A DNA stretch of 64,000 bases from Hyphomicrobiales bacterium (lineage in GTDB: Bacteria; Pseudomonadota; Alphaproteobacteria; Rhizobiales; Rhizobiaceae), in contig UCII01000010.1 of assembly GCA_900472485.1 (NCBI GenBank), positions 186,001 through 250,000 of the forward strand. The letters are read 5' to 3'. The translations under genes and the position numbers were made by a program. The notes under the pieces are model-generated. The model searched no databases and was not told the DNA's origin. It saw only the letters and a list, made by a program, of their open reading frames with translations. The stretch's first letter is position 1, and each line of letters begins with the position of its first letter. Shown here piece after piece: positions 47,553-56,725 of the stretch.

Positions 47553-49055
47553 ATGCAAATCGTCAAACGCGCCGGTCCCCAGCCGGACGTTGGAAAGCCA
47601 TTTCATTTCATGGATTCGATAGATCCCAATCCGCAGGGCCAGACTTTTGCGGTCGAACGCAATCCCCGCCTGCGCTACATCATCCCCGCCGTGGTCGCTG
47701 TCGCCTTCCTGATGGAGCAGCTGGATTCGACCATCCTCGTCACCGCCGTTCCCGATATCGCCAAGAGCCTCGATACGACGCCGCTTCGCATGAATCTGGC
47801 TGTCACGACCTATATTCTCACGCTTGCCATGTTCATTCCGGTGAGTGGCTGGTTCGCGGATCGCTTCGGCGCCCGGCGCATCTTCACGCTTTCCCTCTTC
47901 ATCTTCACCATCGGCTCGATCCTCTGCGGCTTGGCGACCAGCCTGCCGATGCTCATCGCCACGCGCGCGCTGCAGGGCTTCGGGGGCGCCATGATGACGC
48001 CGGTCGGGCGCCTCATCCTCATCCGCAGTTTCCCCCGCAGCCAACTCGTGACTGCCATGACCTACATGACCCTACCGGCCGTCATGGGGCCTGTTATCGG
48101 CCCGGTGCTCGGCGGCTTTCTGACGACCTATCTGTCCTGGCGCTGGATCTTCTGGGTAAATCTGCCCTTCGGGCTGATCGGCATGGCCATGGCGCTGCGC
48201 TATGTCGAGGATACGGAGCGCGACGCGACGATCAAGTTCGATTTTCCCGGCTTCGTCATGGTCGGCCTCGGCTGCGTACTTCTGCAATACGGCATCGAGA
48301 ATATCGGCCGCCCTGCAATTCCGGTCTGGGCCATCTTCCTCGCGCTTGCCGCCGCCGGCCTGCTGCTGGTCGGCTTCATCCGCTATGCCAGAACAGCGGA
48401 ATCTCCGGCCGTGGATCTCACCCTCTTCAAGCTGCGCACCTTCCGCATCGGCACGCTTGCCGGCGGCATTTGTCGTGTCGGGCTGAATGGCGTGCCCTTC
48501 CTGCTGCCGCTGATGCTGCAGGTCGGCTTCGGCTTGAGCCCGATCGTCTCGGGCACGCTGACCTTCGTCAGCGCCCTGAGCGCGCTTGCCGTGCGGCCGG
48601 TCTCGGCAAAACTGCTGAAGCTCTATGGCTTCGATCGCATGCTCACCTGGAGCGCCGTGCTCGGTGCCGCCGTCGTCGCCGGCTTCGCATTGATCACGCC
48701 CGACACGCCGCGCTGGTTCATCATCATCTATGTTTTCATCTTCGGGCTGGCGCGGGCCGGACAGTTCATGACGTCCAATACGCTGTCCTATTCCGATACT
48801 CCGGCGGCACAGCTCAGCCGCGCCACCAGCTTGGGCGGCGTGCTGCAGCAATTGAGCGTCAGCTTCGGCGTCTCCATTGCCGCTATGCTGCTGGGGCTGG
48901 TGACCTTGGATGGATCGCCGCTGACGCCGGAGAAATTCCACATTGCATTTTTGCTGATGGCGGTTATTCCGCTACTCGGCATACCCGGCTTCCTGAAGTT
49001 GCAGCCTGAGGATGGCGTGCAGGTGAGCGGCCACCACCGGCTGCCGAAGACATAA
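47553..49055 (+). CDS. MFS multidrug efflux transporter, DHA2 (EmrB/QacA) family
   Basis: A 500-residue inner-membrane protein with about 14 hydrophobic helices. It shows the DHA2 motif MEQLDSTILVTAVPDIA in helix 1, motif A-like GWFADRFGARRIF, and motif C-like PAVMGPVIGPVLGGFL. ATG 47553 has an aaggga sequence upstream; ATG 47610 (MDSIDPNPQG) is a reasonable alternative. No membrane-fusion partner gene is adjacent, so it may work alone. Confidence 0.88.
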   Translation: MQIVKRAGPQPDVGKPFHFMDSIDPNPQGQTFAVERNPRLRYIIPAVVAVAFLMEQLDSTILVTAVPDIAKSLDTTPLRMNLAVTTYILTLAMFIPVSGWFADRFGARRIFTLSLFIFTIGSILCGLATSLPMLIATRALQGFGGAMMTPVGRLILIRSFPRSQLVTAMTYMTLPAVMGPVIGPVLGGFLTTYLSWRWIFWVNLPFGLIGMAMALRYVEDTERDATIKFDFPGFVMVGLGCVLLQYGIENIGRPAIPVWAIFLALAAAGLLLVGFIRYARTAESPAVDLTLFKLRTFRIGTLAGGICRVGLNGVPFLLPLMLQVGFGLSPIVSGTLTFVSALSALAVRPVSAKLLKLYGFDRMLTWSAVLGAAVVAGFALITPDTPRWFIIIYVFIFGLARAGQFMTSNTLSYSDTPAAQLSRATSLGGVLQQLSVSFGVSIAAMLLGLVTLDGSPLTPEKFHIAFLLMAVIPLLGIPGFLKLQPEDGVQVSGHHRLPKT

Positions 49056-49072
49056 AACGGGTATAGAGGCGT

Positions 49073-50623
49073 TTACGCCGCGAGCGCTGAAGACCGTGGA
49101 TGCACAAGATGATCGCGCAGCACCGCGCCGGAGCGGTCGACCTCCTGCATCAGCACGTCGTAGCTCCACAGATCGGCCAGATGCTGCAGCACGCGCTTGG
49201 CATCCATATCATCGAGCATCGCGCCGTTCAGCACCGTATGCTTGACCAGCAACCGCCTATCGCCGGCAAGATCGACATCGACGATCTCGATATGCGGATC
49301 GATCCAGCCGACATCATATTGCCGTGACAGCTCGCGCCGGATACGCCGGTAGCCGCGCTCATCATGAATGGCGGCAACCCTCAGTCCCTCTTCCTCTTCC
49401 GGATCATCCGTCAGCTGGAACATGCGCATCTTGCGCATCAGGTGCGGGCTTAAGAACTGCGCCACGAAACTCTCGTCGCGATAATTGGCCCAGAGATCGC
49501 GCAGCACCGCCATGGCATCGCCGGTGCCGGCGATCTCGGGGAACCACTGGCGATCCTCCTCCTCCGGCTTCGTCACGATGCGCTCGATATCCTGCATCAT
49601 GGCGAAACCGATCGCGTAAGGGTTGAGGCCGGAATAGCGCGGATCGTTGAAGGTCGGCTGGAAAACCACGTTGGTATGCGATTTCAGGAATTCCAGAAAA
49701 TCGCCATCGCCGATGCCGCCAAGCTCGTGCAGCCGCGTCATGATGCGATAGTGCACATAGGTCGCAGTGCCCTCGTTCATCACCTTGGTCTGGCTCTGCG
49801 GGTAGAAATATTGGGCCACATGCCGCACGATGCGGATGATCTCGCGCTGCCAGGGCTTCAGGCGCGGCGCCATCTTTTCCAGGAAATAGAGGATGTTCTC
49901 CTGCGGCAGACCGGCCAGCGCACGCCGGCGCTCCAGATCGAGATCGTGGGTCTTCTTGCCCGGCCCGCTCGGAACCGTGCGCCAGAGATCGTTGAAGATC
50001 TTCTCGTCATATTCGCGCCGCTCGCGCTCGCGCTTTTCTTCGTCGCGCAAGTCCGGCGTCTTCTTGCCAGCATAGCGATGCACACCATGCGACATCAGCG
50101 CATGGGCGGCATCCAACGTGCGCTCGACGGCAGCATGGCCATAGCGCTCCTCGCAGCGCGCGATATAGCTCTTGGCGAAGTTAAGATAGTCGAGAATGCC
50201 TTCGGCATCGGTCCAGAGCTTGAAGAGATAATTGTTCTTGAAAAAGTGATTATGGCCGAAGGCGGCATGCGCGATAACGAGCGCCTGCATCGTCGCGCTA
50301 TTCTCCTCCATCAGATAGGAGATGCAGGGCGAACTGTTGATGACGATCTCATAGGCGAGCCCGCGCAGGCCCTTGCGGTAAAAGGCCTCGTGATGGGCGA
50401 AATGCTTGCCGAAGGACCAATGCTTGTAAAAGAGCGGCATGCCGATCGAGGAATAGACGTCGAGCATCTGCTCGGCGGTAATGATCTCGATCTGGTTGGG
50501 GTAAACATCGAGCCCGAGCTCATCGACGGCGATCTTCTCGCAAGCATCGTGAATTCGCTGGATGGTGGCGAAATCCCAGTCCGCGCCTTCGAAAAGCCGC
50601 TCCATCGATGCCTTCTTTGCCAT
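49073..50623 (-). CDS. SpoVR family protein (YcgB-like)
   Basis: A 516-residue cytoplasmic protein starting MAKKASMERLFEGADWDF. It has the family regions YPNQIEIITAEQMLDVYSS, SFGKHFAHHEAFYRKG, NEGTATYVHYRIM and NPYAIGFAMMQDIER. Its molecular function is unknown; it is nearly always encoded with PrkA and YeaH. Its start overlaps the YeaH stop (TAATG), indicating coupling. ATG 50623 follows aaggagcgg. Confidence 0.92.
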   Translation of the reverse strand: MAKKASMERLFEGADWDFATIQRIHDACEKIAVDELGLDVYPNQIEIITAEQMLDVYSSIGMPLFYKHWSFGKHFAHHEAFYRKGLRGLAYEIVINSSPCISYLMEENSATMQALVIAHAAFGHNHFFKNNYLFKLWTDAEGILDYLNFAKSYIARCEERYGHAAVERTLDAAHALMSHGVHRYAGKKTPDLRDEEKRERERREYDEKIFNDLWRTVPSGPGKKTHDLDLERRRALAGLPQENILYFLEKMAPRLKPWQREIIRIVRHVAQYFYPQSQTKVMNEGTATYVHYRIMTRLHELGGIGDGDFLEFLKSHTNVVFQPTFNDPRYSGLNPYAIGFAMMQDIERIVTKPEEEDRQWFPEIAGTGDAMAVLRDLWANYRDESFVAQFLSPHLMRKMRMFQLTDDPEEEEGLRVAAIHDERGYRRIRRELSRQYDVGWIDPHIEIVDVDLAGDRRLLVKHTVLNGAMLDDMDAKRVLQHLADLWSYDVLMQEVDRSGAVLRDHLVHPRSSALAA

Positions 50624-51894
50624 TATCCGCTCCTTGTTTCCGCCGTCCGGCGCTGGAAGAGATCGTGGAAGACCGGATAGATCTGGCTGCGATCGCTGAC
50701 ACGCCGCATGGAAAGCACCGGCCACCCCGCCTGCATCCGCTCGTAAAGCGACCAGATCGCCGAGCCGGACGAGATCGCGACGCTGCGTGATTCCCCCACT
50801 TCGAGATAAGCGAAATATTGGCAGACGGGCAGGATCTCGCTCGTCATCAGCGCCGCCGTCGTCGCATTGTCGGAATAGGCGTTGTCGCCGTCGGACGCCT
50901 GTGCTGCGTAGATATTCCAGTCGGAAGCAGGGAAACGATCACGCACGATCCGCCGCATGGCCTCGAGAGCGCTCGAAACCTGCGTGCCGCCCGTTGCCGG
51001 GCTGCGGAAGAAGGTCTCCTCGTCCACCTCTTCCGCTACGTCGGTATGGCGGATGAAGACGATCTCGACGCGGCGGTACTGCCGGGTCAGGAAGATGTAG
51101 AGCAGCATGTAGAAACGCTTGGCGAGATCCTTCATGTGCTCCGTCATCGAGCCAGAGACGTCCATCAGGCAGAACATGACGGCTTGCGCCACCGGCTTCG
51201 GCTCGTTCTCGAAACGGCGATACCGGATATCGATCGGGTCGATATAGGGAATGCGCCGGACCTTCGATTCCAGTCTTTTGATCTCGTCTTCGAGCTGTGC
51301 GCGGCGCTTCTCGTCCGTGCACTCCTCGGCCTCCTCGATAAGCTTTTCCACCGTTTCCGGCTTCGGGCGATGCAGCGCGACACGGCGCATCATGGCAAGC
51401 CGCATCGTGCGGTTGATGGCAAGATTGGCGGGCGATCCCGTAACCGAATAGCCCGAGCGTACCGGATTGATCTGGTCCGCCGACATCAGGCGGCGCTTGG
51501 CTAGATCGGGCAATTCGAGATCGTCGAGGAAGAGATCAAGGAATTCGTCCCGTGTCAGGATGAAGCGGAAGGCATCCTCGCCGGTTCCATCGCCGCCGGC
51601 CCGTGACTTGCCGCTACCGCCCTCAGGGCGGGGAAGCACATCGCCTTCGATGAAGTCCTTGTTACCGGGAAGAATATGTTCCTTCAGGCCCTCCGGGCCG
51701 CGATGGAACCGAGGTTCCTCGGTTCCATCCAGGGGAATGCTGATTTCGCCACCCTTCAGAATATCCTGAATGTCGCGATTTTGAGAGGATTCATAGACCG
51801 CTCTCTGCACCAGCGCTTTTGCTCTTCGCAAAAATCGTTGACGATTTTCCAGACTTTTTCCGCCTGGGTTCAGGCGTCTGTCAACAATGTGCAT
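50623..51894 (-). CDS. yeaH: DUF444 / YeaH family protein with VWA-like domain
   Basis: A 423-residue protein. An N-terminal region (RRLNPGGKSLENRQRFLRR) precedes a Gly-rich linker and a C-terminal von Willebrand A-like domain with the MIDAS motif MDVSGSMTEH. It is the middle gene of the prkA-yeaH-spoVR operon, starting 18 bp after prkA. In E. coli the YeaG-YeaH pair is linked to starvation stress; the same role is inferred here. Confidence 0.92.
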   Translation of the reverse strand: MHIVDRRLNPGGKSLENRQRFLRRAKALVQRAVYESSQNRDIQDILKGGEISIPLDGTEEPRFHRGPEGLKEHILPGNKDFIEGDVLPRPEGGSGKSRAGGDGTGEDAFRFILTRDEFLDLFLDDLELPDLAKRRLMSADQINPVRSGYSVTGSPANLAINRTMRLAMMRRVALHRPKPETVEKLIEEAEECTDEKRRAQLEDEIKRLESKVRRIPYIDPIDIRYRRFENEPKPVAQAVMFCLMDVSGSMTEHMKDLAKRFYMLLYIFLTRQYRRVEIVFIRHTDVAEEVDEETFFRSPATGGTQVSSALEAMRRIVRDRFPASDWNIYAAQASDGDNAYSDNATTAALMTSEILPVCQYFAYLEVGESRSVAISSGSAIWSLYERMQAGWPVLSMRRVSDRSQIYPVFHDLFQRRTAETRSG

Positions 51895-51912
51895 TCCTTC
51901 TTCCTTGGTGGC

Positions 51913-53859
51913 TCATCCCGCCTGTTTCACACGCATGTACCATTCCACAAGCCGCCGGACTTGCCGTTCGGTGTAACCCCGCGCGACCATCCGCTCGACG
52001 AATTCGCCATGTTTCTTCTCCGTCTCGCCATCCTTCTTGGAGCCGAACGAAATGACGGGCAGAAGGTCCTCGACCTGGGAGAACATCCGCTTTTCGATGA
52101 CTTCACGGATCTTCTCGTAACTGGTCCAGGACGGATTCTTGCCGCCGTGGCTCGCTCGTGCCCGCAGGCAGAACTTGACCACCTCGTTGCGGAAGTCCTT
52201 CGGATTGGCGATGCCTGCCGGCTTTTCGATCTTGGTGAGCTCCTGGTTCAGAAGCTCGCGGTCGAGAAGCTGGCCGGTATCCGGATCCTTGAAATCGACA
52301 TCCTCGATCCAGGCGTCCGCATAGTCGACATAGCGATCGAAGAGGTTCTGACCGTAATCCGCATAGGATTCCAGATAGGCCTTCTGGATCTCGTTGCCGA
52401 TGAACTCCGCATAGCGCGGTGCCAGTTCGCTCTTGATAAACTCAATATAGAGCTTCTCGGTTTCAAGCGGCAGCTGTTCGCGGCGGATTGACTGCTCCAG
52501 CATGTACATCAGATGTACCGGATCGGCACCGACTTCTGTCGTATCGTAGTTGAAGGTTGCCGCCAGCACTTTGAAGGCAAAACGGGTGGAGGCCCCATCC
52601 ATGCCCTCGTCGACACCAGCCGAATCACGATATTCCTGTACGCTACGCGCTCTCGGATCGGTCTCCTTCAGGCTCTCGCCGTCATAGACCCGAAGCTTGG
52701 AGAAGGCGGTCGAATTCTCGTGCTTGGAAAGCCGCGTCAGAACCGTGAAGCGGGCGAGCGTCTCCAGGGTCGACGGCGCGCAGGGCGCGTCGCTGAGCTC
52801 GGATTCCTCAATCAGCTTCTCATAGATCTTCTGCTCCTCGGTGACCCGTAGGCAATAAGGCACTTTCACCACGCAGATACGGTCGATGAACGCCTCATTG
52901 TTTTTGTTGGCCTTGAATGTCTGCCATTCCGACTCGTTTGAGTGCGCCAGAATGATGCCGGAGAAGGGTATCGCGCCGATATTTTCCGTACCGATGTAAT
53001 TGCCTTCCTGCGTCGCCGTCAGCAACGGGTGCAGCATCTTGATCGGCGCCTTGAACATTTCGACGAATTCGAGGATGCCCTGATTGGCACGGTTCAATGC
53101 CCCGGAGTAGCTGTAGGCATCCGGATCGTTCTGCGCGAGGCTTTCGAGCTTGCGGATATCCACCTTGCCGACCAGCGAGGAGATGTCCTGGTTGTTCTCG
53201 TCGCCCGGTTCCGTCTTGGCGACGGCAATTTGCCGCAGCCTTGAGGGCTGCATCCTGACGACGCGGAAACGGGAAATATCGCCTTCGAACTCTTCCAGCC
53301 GCTTCAGGCACCAAGGGCTCATCAGTCCGGTCAGACGACGGCGCGGAATGCCATAGCGCTCCTCGATCATCGGCCCCATGGTGACAGGATCGAACAGGCT
53401 GAGCGGGCTTTCGAAGACTGGGCTCAGCTCGTTACCGGCCTTCAGCACATAGATGGGATGAACTTCCATCAATGATTTCAGCCGCTCGGCGAGCGATGAC
53501 TTGCCGCCGCCGACGGGCCCGAGCAGATAGAGGATCTGCTTGCGCTCCTCCAGCCCCTGGGCCGCATGGCGGAAGAAGGCGACGATGCGTTCGATCGTCT
53601 CTTCCATGCCGAAAAAGCCCGAAAAAGCCGGATAAGTCCGGATGGTCCGGTTCATGAAGATACGCCCAAGCCTTGTATCCTTGGCCGTATCGATCAGCAG
53701 TGGTTCGCCCATGGCTGCCAGCAGCCGCTCAGCCGCATTTGCGTACATGAGCGGATCATCCCGGCACGCTTCCAGGTATTCTGAGAATGACATCTCGACT
53801 TCGCGCCGTGCTTCAAAAGTACGGGCGAACGTGTTGAACAGAACATCGTTGTTTAACAT
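51913..53859 (-). CDS. prkA: PrkA family serine protein kinase / AAA+ ATPase (YeaG-like)
   Basis: A 648-residue protein. Its N-terminal AAA+ domain has Walker A GPVGGGKSSLAERL (about residues 113-126) and a downstream region FSGIILAHSNESEW. The C-terminal kinase-like domain ends with RGYTERQVRRLVEWYMRV. Family members are stress- and stationary-phase-induced. It is the first gene of the prkA-yeaH-spoVR operon. Some family members are proposed to be Lon-like proteases rather than kinases, so the biochemical activity is uncertain. Confidence 0.93.
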   Translation of the reverse strand: MLNNDVLFNTFARTFEARREVEMSFSEYLEACRDDPLMYANAAERLLAAMGEPLLIDTAKDTRLGRIFMNRTIRTYPAFSGFFGMEETIERIVAFFRHAAQGLEERKQILYLLGPVGGGKSSLAERLKSLMEVHPIYVLKAGNELSPVFESPLSLFDPVTMGPMIEERYGIPRRRLTGLMSPWCLKRLEEFEGDISRFRVVRMQPSRLRQIAVAKTEPGDENNQDISSLVGKVDIRKLESLAQNDPDAYSYSGALNRANQGILEFVEMFKAPIKMLHPLLTATQEGNYIGTENIGAIPFSGIILAHSNESEWQTFKANKNNEAFIDRICVVKVPYCLRVTEEQKIYEKLIEESELSDAPCAPSTLETLARFTVLTRLSKHENSTAFSKLRVYDGESLKETDPRARSVQEYRDSAGVDEGMDGASTRFAFKVLAATFNYDTTEVGADPVHLMYMLEQSIRREQLPLETEKLYIEFIKSELAPRYAEFIGNEIQKAYLESYADYGQNLFDRYVDYADAWIEDVDFKDPDTGQLLDRELLNQELTKIEKPAGIANPKDFRNEVVKFCLRARASHGGKNPSWTSYEKIREVIEKRMFSQVEDLLPVISFGSKKDGETEKKHGEFVERMVARGYTERQVRRLVEWYMRVKQAG

Positions 53860-54195
53860 GGCGCCTCGGTAGCTTGCTATTGCAATTAACGCCGGCTTTT
53901 ACGAGATCACTTTATCCCGCTGTATCTAAAGTGCGGTATGATCCGCTTCGAATCAATAGGTGATCTGTCAATAATTCGTACGCTTGATTCCAAATGTCAT
54001 CAATATCTTGATGGGGTCATGCACCGAATTAATGAAACGCAACTATAGGATTGTTGCGATCATACACCACACGCATCTGGATATGCAACCATGGTCGACG
54101 CATCGGCCGCGTATTCTTGCAAATACACGATCTCGGCGAAGAATTGGTCGAAGCCAGCGTCAGGCTTCATTGTCCGCATGATTGGGGAGAAAAGA
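53860..54195. other. 336-bp intergenic region upstream of prkA
   Basis: It separates the prkA start from the tRNA-Phe 3' end, both on the minus strand. The sequence is AT-richer than its surroundings and must contain the prkA promoter. I found no consensus sigma-70 pair and no convincing gene; a 65-codon open frame inside (53984-54181) has neither a ribosome-binding site nor usual codon use. Confidence 0.45.
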
Positions 54196-54271
54196 TGGTG
54201 CCCAGAGCCGGAATCGAACCAGCGACACGCGGATTTTCAATCCGCTGCTCTACCAACTGAGCTATCTGGGC
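54196..54271 (-). tRNA. tRNA-Phe (anticodon GAA), CCA encoded
   Basis: Read on the minus strand the 76-nt sequence begins GCCCAGATAGCTCAGTTGG, forms a complete cloverleaf with a TTGAAAA anticodon loop (anticodon GAA), has the T-arm GGTTCGATTCC, and ends with CTGGGCACCA. The acceptor stem pairs perfectly. It lies between prkA and yacG, a common rhizobial position. Confidence 0.97.
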
Positions 54272-54428
54272 ATCCGTGCTTCGCGTCGAGAGAAGAGCCT
54301 TGAGGGGCGCTGGGCGGTTGGTTCACCCCGGAAGCGAGCCGGGTTATAGCATCTTGTTCGGCCATGTCCAGCCGCAAATGACTCTTTTTTGACAGGAAAT
54401 CGAATTTTGCCAATTCGCGAACAAAATG

Positions 54429-54454
54429 AAGAGGTTCGCAACATCGAACCTCTT
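54429..54454 (-). terminator. Terminator after yacG
   Basis: A perfect 10-bp stem (aagaggttcg / cgaacctctt) with a 6-nt loop lies 13 bp after the yacG stop on the minus strand, followed by CATTTTG. It probably ends the infA-maf-yacG transcript before the tRNA gene. Confidence 0.7.
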
Positions 54455-54467
54455 TGGAAAATCGCAT

Positions 54468-54683
54468 TCAGTCTTGATCGGAGCCGTCGGCCTTCGTCTC
54501 GTCTTCGGTGACGGGAATGGCATAGGAGCCATTGAGCCACCGCGAGAGATCGACTGAGCGGCAGCGATCCGAGCAGAAGGGATAATGCTCACGCAGTGAA
54601 GGGCGGCCGCATTCCGGACAGGGACGCGTCTTTCGCAGCGGCTCGACTTTCGAACCGACCTTGATCTCTTCAGCCTTCGTCAT
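54468..54683 (-). CDS. yacG: DNA gyrase inhibitor / zinc-binding protein YacG
   Basis: A 71-residue protein with the YacG zinc motif CPECGRPSLREHYPFCSDRC (CxxC and CxxxC) and the following Arg/Trp region DLSRWLNGSYAIP. Family members bind zinc and inhibit DNA gyrase in E. coli. ATG 54683 is 5 bp after the maf stop on the same strand. Confidence 0.92.
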   Translation of the reverse strand: MTKAEEIKVGSKVEPLRKTRPCPECGRPSLREHYPFCSDRCRSVDLSRWLNGSYAIPVTEDETKADGSDQD

Positions 54684-54688
54684 GACGA

Positions 54689-55309
54689 CTATCCTTCCTG
54701 CCATCCGGCGTGGACATCGAATCCCTCGCCTGCAAGCAGCAGCATGGTTTCATAAAGCGGCAATCCGACGACATTGGTGTAGGAACCGACGAGCTTTTGC
54801 ACGAAGGAACCGGCAAGCCCCTGAATGCCGTAGGCTCCCGCCTTGCCGCGCCACTGGCCGGAGGCAAGATACATGTCGATATCGCGGCTCGAAAGCCGCT
54901 TGAAACGCACCTTGGTTTCCACCACCTTCTGGCGCGCCTTGCGGTCCGGCGTGATCAGGCAGATGCCGGTATAGACGACATGGCCGCGACCGGAGAGCAG
55001 ATGCAGGGCCGCAGCCGCTTCATCGACGAATTCCGCCTTCGGTAAGATGCGCCGCCCGACGGCGACGACCGTGTCGGCCGAAAGGATATAGCTCCCCTGC
55101 CAGGCGGCATCGCTCTTGATGGCGGCAAAGGCGGCATCGCCCTTCTCCGCCGAAAGCCGCCGCGCCAGCGAGCGTGGATGCTCCGATTTCTTCGGCGCCT
55201 CGTCGATGTCCATCGGCATGAGACGCGCGGGCTCGATGCCTGACTGATGCAGGAGCTCGACGCGACGCGGCGATCCGGAAGCCAGTATCAGCTTGTGTTT
55301 CAACGCCAT
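54689..55309 (-). CDS. maf: Maf-family nucleotide pyrophosphatase
   Basis: A 206-residue Maf/HAM1-like enzyme hydrolysing non-canonical nucleoside triphosphates. It shows the N-terminal motif [24 protein letters not shown], and the C-terminal [25 protein letters not shown] 55309 gives a standard start; the in-frame extension upstream is not conserved-looking. It is in the infA-maf-yacG order common to rhizobia. Confidence 0.93.
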   Translation of the reverse strand: MALKHKLILASGSPRRVELLHQSGIEPARLMPMDIDEAPKKSEHPRSLARRLSAEKGDAAFAAIKSDAAWQGSYILSADTVVAVGRRILPKAEFVDEAAAALHLLSGRGHVVYTGICLITPDRKARQKVVETKVRFKRLSSRDIDMYLASGQWRGKAGAYGIQGLAGSFVQKLVGSYTNVVGLPLYETMLLLAGEGFDVHAGWQEG

Positions 55310-55399
55310 CAGATCTCGACCTGTCATGCGGGAATGAGAGCCGGCTCCGGAGCGTGATGCCGAAAATGTCGGCGGCATCCGGCTCCAGCGAGCGGCGGA

Positions 55400-55618
55400 C
55401 TACTTGAAACGGTAGGTGATGCGGCCCTTGGTCAGGTCGTAAGGGGTCATTTCCACCAGCACCTTATCGCCGGCCAGAACGCGGATGCGGTTCTTGCGCA
55501 TGCGGCCCGCGGTGTGGGCGATGATCTCGTGCTCGTTTTCCAGCTTCACGCGAAAGGTCGCGTTCGGCAGGAGTTCGGTGACGACACCGGGAAATTCGAG
55601 GACTTCTTCTTTCGGCAT
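55400..55618 (-). CDS. infA: Translation initiation factor IF-1
   Basis: A 72-residue S1-fold protein ([20 protein letters not shown] ... [13 protein letters not shown] ending, here KGRITYRFK) that binds the ribosomal A site during initiation. Length and sequence are typical of alphaproteobacterial IF-1. Preceded by a 142-bp gap after the phosphatase gene. Confidence 0.97.
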   Translation of the reverse strand: MPKEEVLEFPGVVTELLPNATFRVKLENEHEIIAHTAGRMRKNRIRVLAGDKVLVEMTPYDLTKGRITYRFK

Positions 55619-55760
55619 TAAAGCTTCTTTTCCTGTCGGTTGGGGCCGGCGCTCCTGTTAAAAAGGCTGGGTCGCCGGAAATTTGCGCGGAAACTACACA
55701 ATCGCCGCGGTTTTGTGAACCACGTTGATAAGGGTTTCTGCATTTGTTTCATTTGCAGCT

Positions 55761-56252
55761 CTAAAGCGAGCCGCGATGTTCCACAAGCCTGCTCTCGATC
55801 AGGCCGAGAAGATAGTCCCTCACCCCGCGATAGGCATCCAGAACCTGATCGCGTGTTCCGTCCGTCGCGGAAGGGTCCATCGTCGGCCAATAGATGACGT
55901 CAATCGCATTGGCCCGCGTCAATTCCAGCGCGGCGTGATGCGCTTCGGGAGAGAGCGTGATGATGATATCGAAGAAATCATCTTCCAGCTCCTCCAAGGT
56001 CTGCGGCTGTCGCCGGCCGAGCGAGAGCCCCATCTCGGAAAGCACGACATCGACGAAGGGGTTGCGCTCGCCGGCGCGCACCCCCGCCGAGGCGATATAG
56101 GTGCCCTGCGGCAGCATCTGCCGAGCGATCGCTTCGGCCATCGGCGAACGAATGGTATTCAGGCCGCACATGAAGAGGATGGCGCTGGGGGATTTGCCCC
56201 CGGACGACCTACCATTGTGCTCGATCGCCTGCGGCTCGTCCATGGCAGTCAC
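55761..56252 (-). CDS. Low-molecular-weight protein tyrosine phosphatase family protein
   Basis: A 163-residue protein with the active-site loop [17 protein letters not shown] (C-x5-R-S) and the C-terminal general-acid region YWPTMDPS, in which Asp is present. It belongs to the LMW-PTP/arsenate reductase fold. GTG 56252 overlaps the UPF0262 stop (GTGA); ATG 56243 is the alternative start. The order UPF0262-LMW-PTP-infA is conserved in rhizobia. Confidence 0.85.
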   Translation of the reverse strand: MTAMDEPQAIEHNGRSSGGKSPSAILFMCGLNTIRSPMAEAIARQMLPQGTYIASAGVRAGERNPFVDVVLSEMGLSLGRRQPQTLEELEDDFFDIIITLSPEAHHAALELTRANAIDVIYWPTMDPSATDGTRDQVLDAYRGVRDYLLGLIESRLVEHRGSL

Positions 56253-56722
56253 CCGCGCCAGTAGAGCACGCAGACGAGCGTGAAGAGCCGCCGCGCCGTA
56301 TCGAAATCCACGCTGATCTTGCCGTTCAGCCGGTCCATCAGCGTCTGGGAGCCTTCGTTGTGGATGCCGCGCCGGCCCATGTCGATCGCCTCGATGCGGC
56401 TTGGCGTGGCGGAGCGGATCGCCTCGTAATAGCTCTCGCAGATCATGAAGTAATCCTTCACGATCCGGCGAAACGGGGTGAGCGACAGGATATGGGTGGC
56501 GACAACCCCACCATCTTCCATGCGGATATCGAAGACCAGCTTCTGCTCGACCAGCGACAGGTTCAGCAGATAAGGCCCGCCCTCGTGTCCGACGGGCGCG
56601 AAGCTGTTTTCCTCGATCAGGTCGAAGATGGCGACGGCGCGCTCATGCTCGACATCGGGCGTCGAGCGGCCGATCGTGTCGTCCAGGACCACATCGCTCA
56701 GCCGGAAGACGCCCTTTGCCAT
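56249..56722 (-). CDS. UPF0262 family protein
   Basis: A 157-residue soluble protein starting [20 protein letters not shown], with a segment [20 protein letters not shown] and the tail [14 protein letters not shown]. This is the UPF0262 family, restricted to alphaproteobacteria and of unknown role. It starts 3 bp after hisD and overlaps the phosphatase gene, so it belongs to the same operon. Confidence 0.9.
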   Translation of the reverse strand: MAKGVFRLSDVVLDDTIGRSTPDVEHERAVAIFDLIEENSFAPVGHEGGPYLLNLSLVEQKLVFDIRMEDGGVVATHILSLTPFRRIVKDYFMICESYYEAIRSATPSRIEAIDMGRRGIHNEGSQTLMDRLNGKISVDFDTARRLFTLVCVLYWRG

Positions 56723-56725
56723 GCC

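Noticed and set aside
53984..54260. Short open frames near tRNA-Phe
   Set aside because: One runs through the antisense of the tRNA gene and the other lacks a ribosome-binding site and rhizobial codon bias; they are chance frames.
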